Shown here: piece by piece, positions 33,725 to 34,625 of the stretch | Layout: each line of letters begins with the position of its first letter | How positions within the stretch are numbered: the first letter of the stretch is position 1 | Source: Acidobacteriota bacterium | Lineage (GTDB): Bacteria > Acidobacteriota > Terriglobia > Versatilivoradales > Versatilivoraceae | Length of the DNA: 34,625 nucleotides | Assembly (NCBI GenBank): GCA_009841055.1 | Contig: VXMN01000146.1 | Location: 1 to 34,625, forward strand | Direction: 5' to 3' | Notes under the pieces: model-generated | What the model was told of the DNA's origin: nothing | Seen by the model: the letters and a program-made list of their open reading frames with translations, nothing else | The model's database searches: none | Translations under genes and position numbers: made by a program

Positions 33725-34551
33725 GCATGGATTGCAAAGCCGTATGGATTTGGCTTGGCTTTTGTCTGGTGCTTGCGGACGGTGGGTCTCTTCGAGCCGA
33801 CTCGGTGCCCCGGTTCACCAACATCAGCAGCTCCAGCGGCATCGACTTCCTCCATATCAACGGTCCCGAGAACACCAAGCCCTACCTGTTCGAGGCCAAG
33901 GGCGGCGGGGCCGGCTTCTTCGATTACGACAACGATGGCTGGCTGGATCTGATCATGGTTCAGGGGTCCACCCTGGAACGATTCCGCAAGGGAGACAACC
34001 CGCACGGGGCGCTCTATCGGAACCAGGGGGACGGAACCTTCAAGGAGGTGACCCGGGAGGCGGGTCTGACCCGATCTGCCTGGGGGATGGGAGTCACCCT
34101 GGGAGACTACGACAACGATGGCCATGTTGACGTCTACTTGAACAACTTGCAGACCAACATTCTATACAGGAACCGGGGAGACGGAACCTTCGAGGACGTC
34201 ACCGCCCGGGCCGGCGTGGGAGACTCCGGGTTGAGCTCCTCTTCCGCCTTTGGCGACTACGACCTGGACGGGGACCTGGACCTCTACGTCTGCAACTATG
34301 TTCGCTACAATTTCGACAGTCTGCCGCCTCCCGGCTCCAAGCCCATCTGCAACTACCGGGGAGCTCCGGCCTTTTGCGGTCCAAAGGGGCTGGAAGGGTC
34401 GGCCAATCGCTTCTACCGCAACAACGGAGACGGAACCTTCTCGGACGTCACCGAGGCAGCCGGGTTGAACGTGAAGAACCACTATTACTCCCTGGGGGTG
34501 GTTTGGGCCGATCTGGACAGCGACGGGGATCCGGACCTCTACGTGCCCTGA
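33721..34551 (+). CDS. CRTAC1-type FG-GAP repeat protein, interrupted by a stop near the window end
   Basis: The open frame gives 276 residues: a signal peptide (AVWIWLGFCLVLADGGSLRA), four calcium-loop repeats (DYDNDGWLDLI, DYDNDGHVDVY, DYDLDGDLDLY, DLDSDGDPDLY) and the cysteine insert CNYRGAPAFCGPKGL. It is a close paralogue of the first half of the protein at 17294. A TGA at 34549-34551 stops it where the paralogue reads LANDSTPNQLYVNQ. The same frame after the stop still reads DSTPTQLYDNQ, so homology runs on to about 34584 and then vanishes in the last ~40 bases. Either the gene is broken, or the sequence near this contig end is wrong. The ASPIC/UnbV end is not in the window. The start overlaps the TPR stop by 4 bases. 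Confidence 0.82.
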   Translation: MSMDCKAVWIWLGFCLVLADGGSLRADSVPRFTNISSSSGIDFLHINGPENTKPYLFEAKGGGAGFFDYDNDGWLDLIMVQGSTLERFRKGDNPHGALYRNQGDGTFKEVTREAGLTRSAWGMGVTLGDYDNDGHVDVYLNNLQTNILYRNRGDGTFEDVTARAGVGDSGLSSSSAFGDYDLDGDLDLYVCNYVRYNFDSLPPPGSKPICNYRGAPAFCGPKGLEGSANRFYRNNGDGTFSDVTEAAGLNVKNHYYSLGVVWADLDSDGDPDLYVP

Positions 34552-34625
34552 GACAGCACGCCAACTCAGCTGTATGACAACCAGCGACATGTATCTATCA
34601 GCGAAAGCCGATTCATGATAGAACT

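Noticed and set aside
1-34625. tRNA or rRNA genes
   Set aside because: I saw no cloverleaf with a conserved GGTTCGA-type arm and no rRNA signature in any gap. A covariance-model scan would settle this.

Overview
The window is a high-GC bacterial segment without rRNA, tRNA, CRISPR array, transposase or phage genes. The gene set points to Acidobacteriota, probably a soil or marine lineage known from metagenomes. It includes a very large Oar-like TonB-dependent receptor with an N-terminal carboxypeptidase-regulatory-like domain, a GWxTD-domain protein, several exported TPR proteins, three FG-GAP/CRTAC1 (ASPIC-UnbV) proteins and several exported multiheme cytochromes. This assignment is inferred from gene content; no 16S or marker gene is present. 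The last ~40-75 bases look like a poor contig end.

Layout: (1) 0.1-4.5 kb, minus strand: hemB, hemL, a sodium:solute symporter and a DUF454 membrane protein. (2) 4.6-6.7 kb: a Tat-exported TIM-barrel protein resembling GH101/GH129 glycosidases. (3) 6.9-11.3 kb: a CRTAC1 protein, a TPR protein and a GWxTD protein. (4) 11.3-15.2 kb: an AT-rich control region with a near-perfect sigma-54 promoter, the 1113-residue TonB-dependent receptor and a strong intrinsic terminator. (5) 15.4-16.0 kb: a ParD/ParE-type toxin-antitoxin pair with its own sigma-70 promoter. (6) 16.1-19.1 kb: a TPR protein with C-terminal EF-hands and a second CRTAC1 protein. (7) 19.1-20.6 kb, minus strand: an exported protein with two FecR-like units. 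(8) 20.7-30.2 kb, all plus strand: a TIG-domain protein with an internal A-B-A-B duplication, a pentaheme cytochrome, a TPR protein, a probable outer-membrane beta-barrel, a 15-heme cytochrome and a second Tat-exported TIM-barrel protein. (9) 30.2-30.9 kb: a gene-free stretch full of REP-like hairpins and a 76-bp miniature inverted-repeat element. (10) 30.9-34.6 kb: an octaheme cytochrome, a TPR protein and a third CRTAC1 protein that is interrupted at the window end.

Two themes stand out. First, TPR and CRTAC1 genes recur side by side in three cassettes. The cassettes at 16-19 kb and 32.8-34.6 kb are clearly paralogous across both genes, but one has gained EF-hands and the other lies behind an octaheme cytochrome. 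Second, the 22.6-28.9 kb cluster joins a dense 15-heme cytochrome, a beta-barrel and a pentaheme cytochrome, which is the gene content expected of a porin-cytochrome electron conduit. No named Mtr/Pio/Omb family can be recognised from sequence alone, so this is a hypothesis. Nearly every protein outside the haem block carries an export signal, so the region mostly encodes cell-envelope functions.
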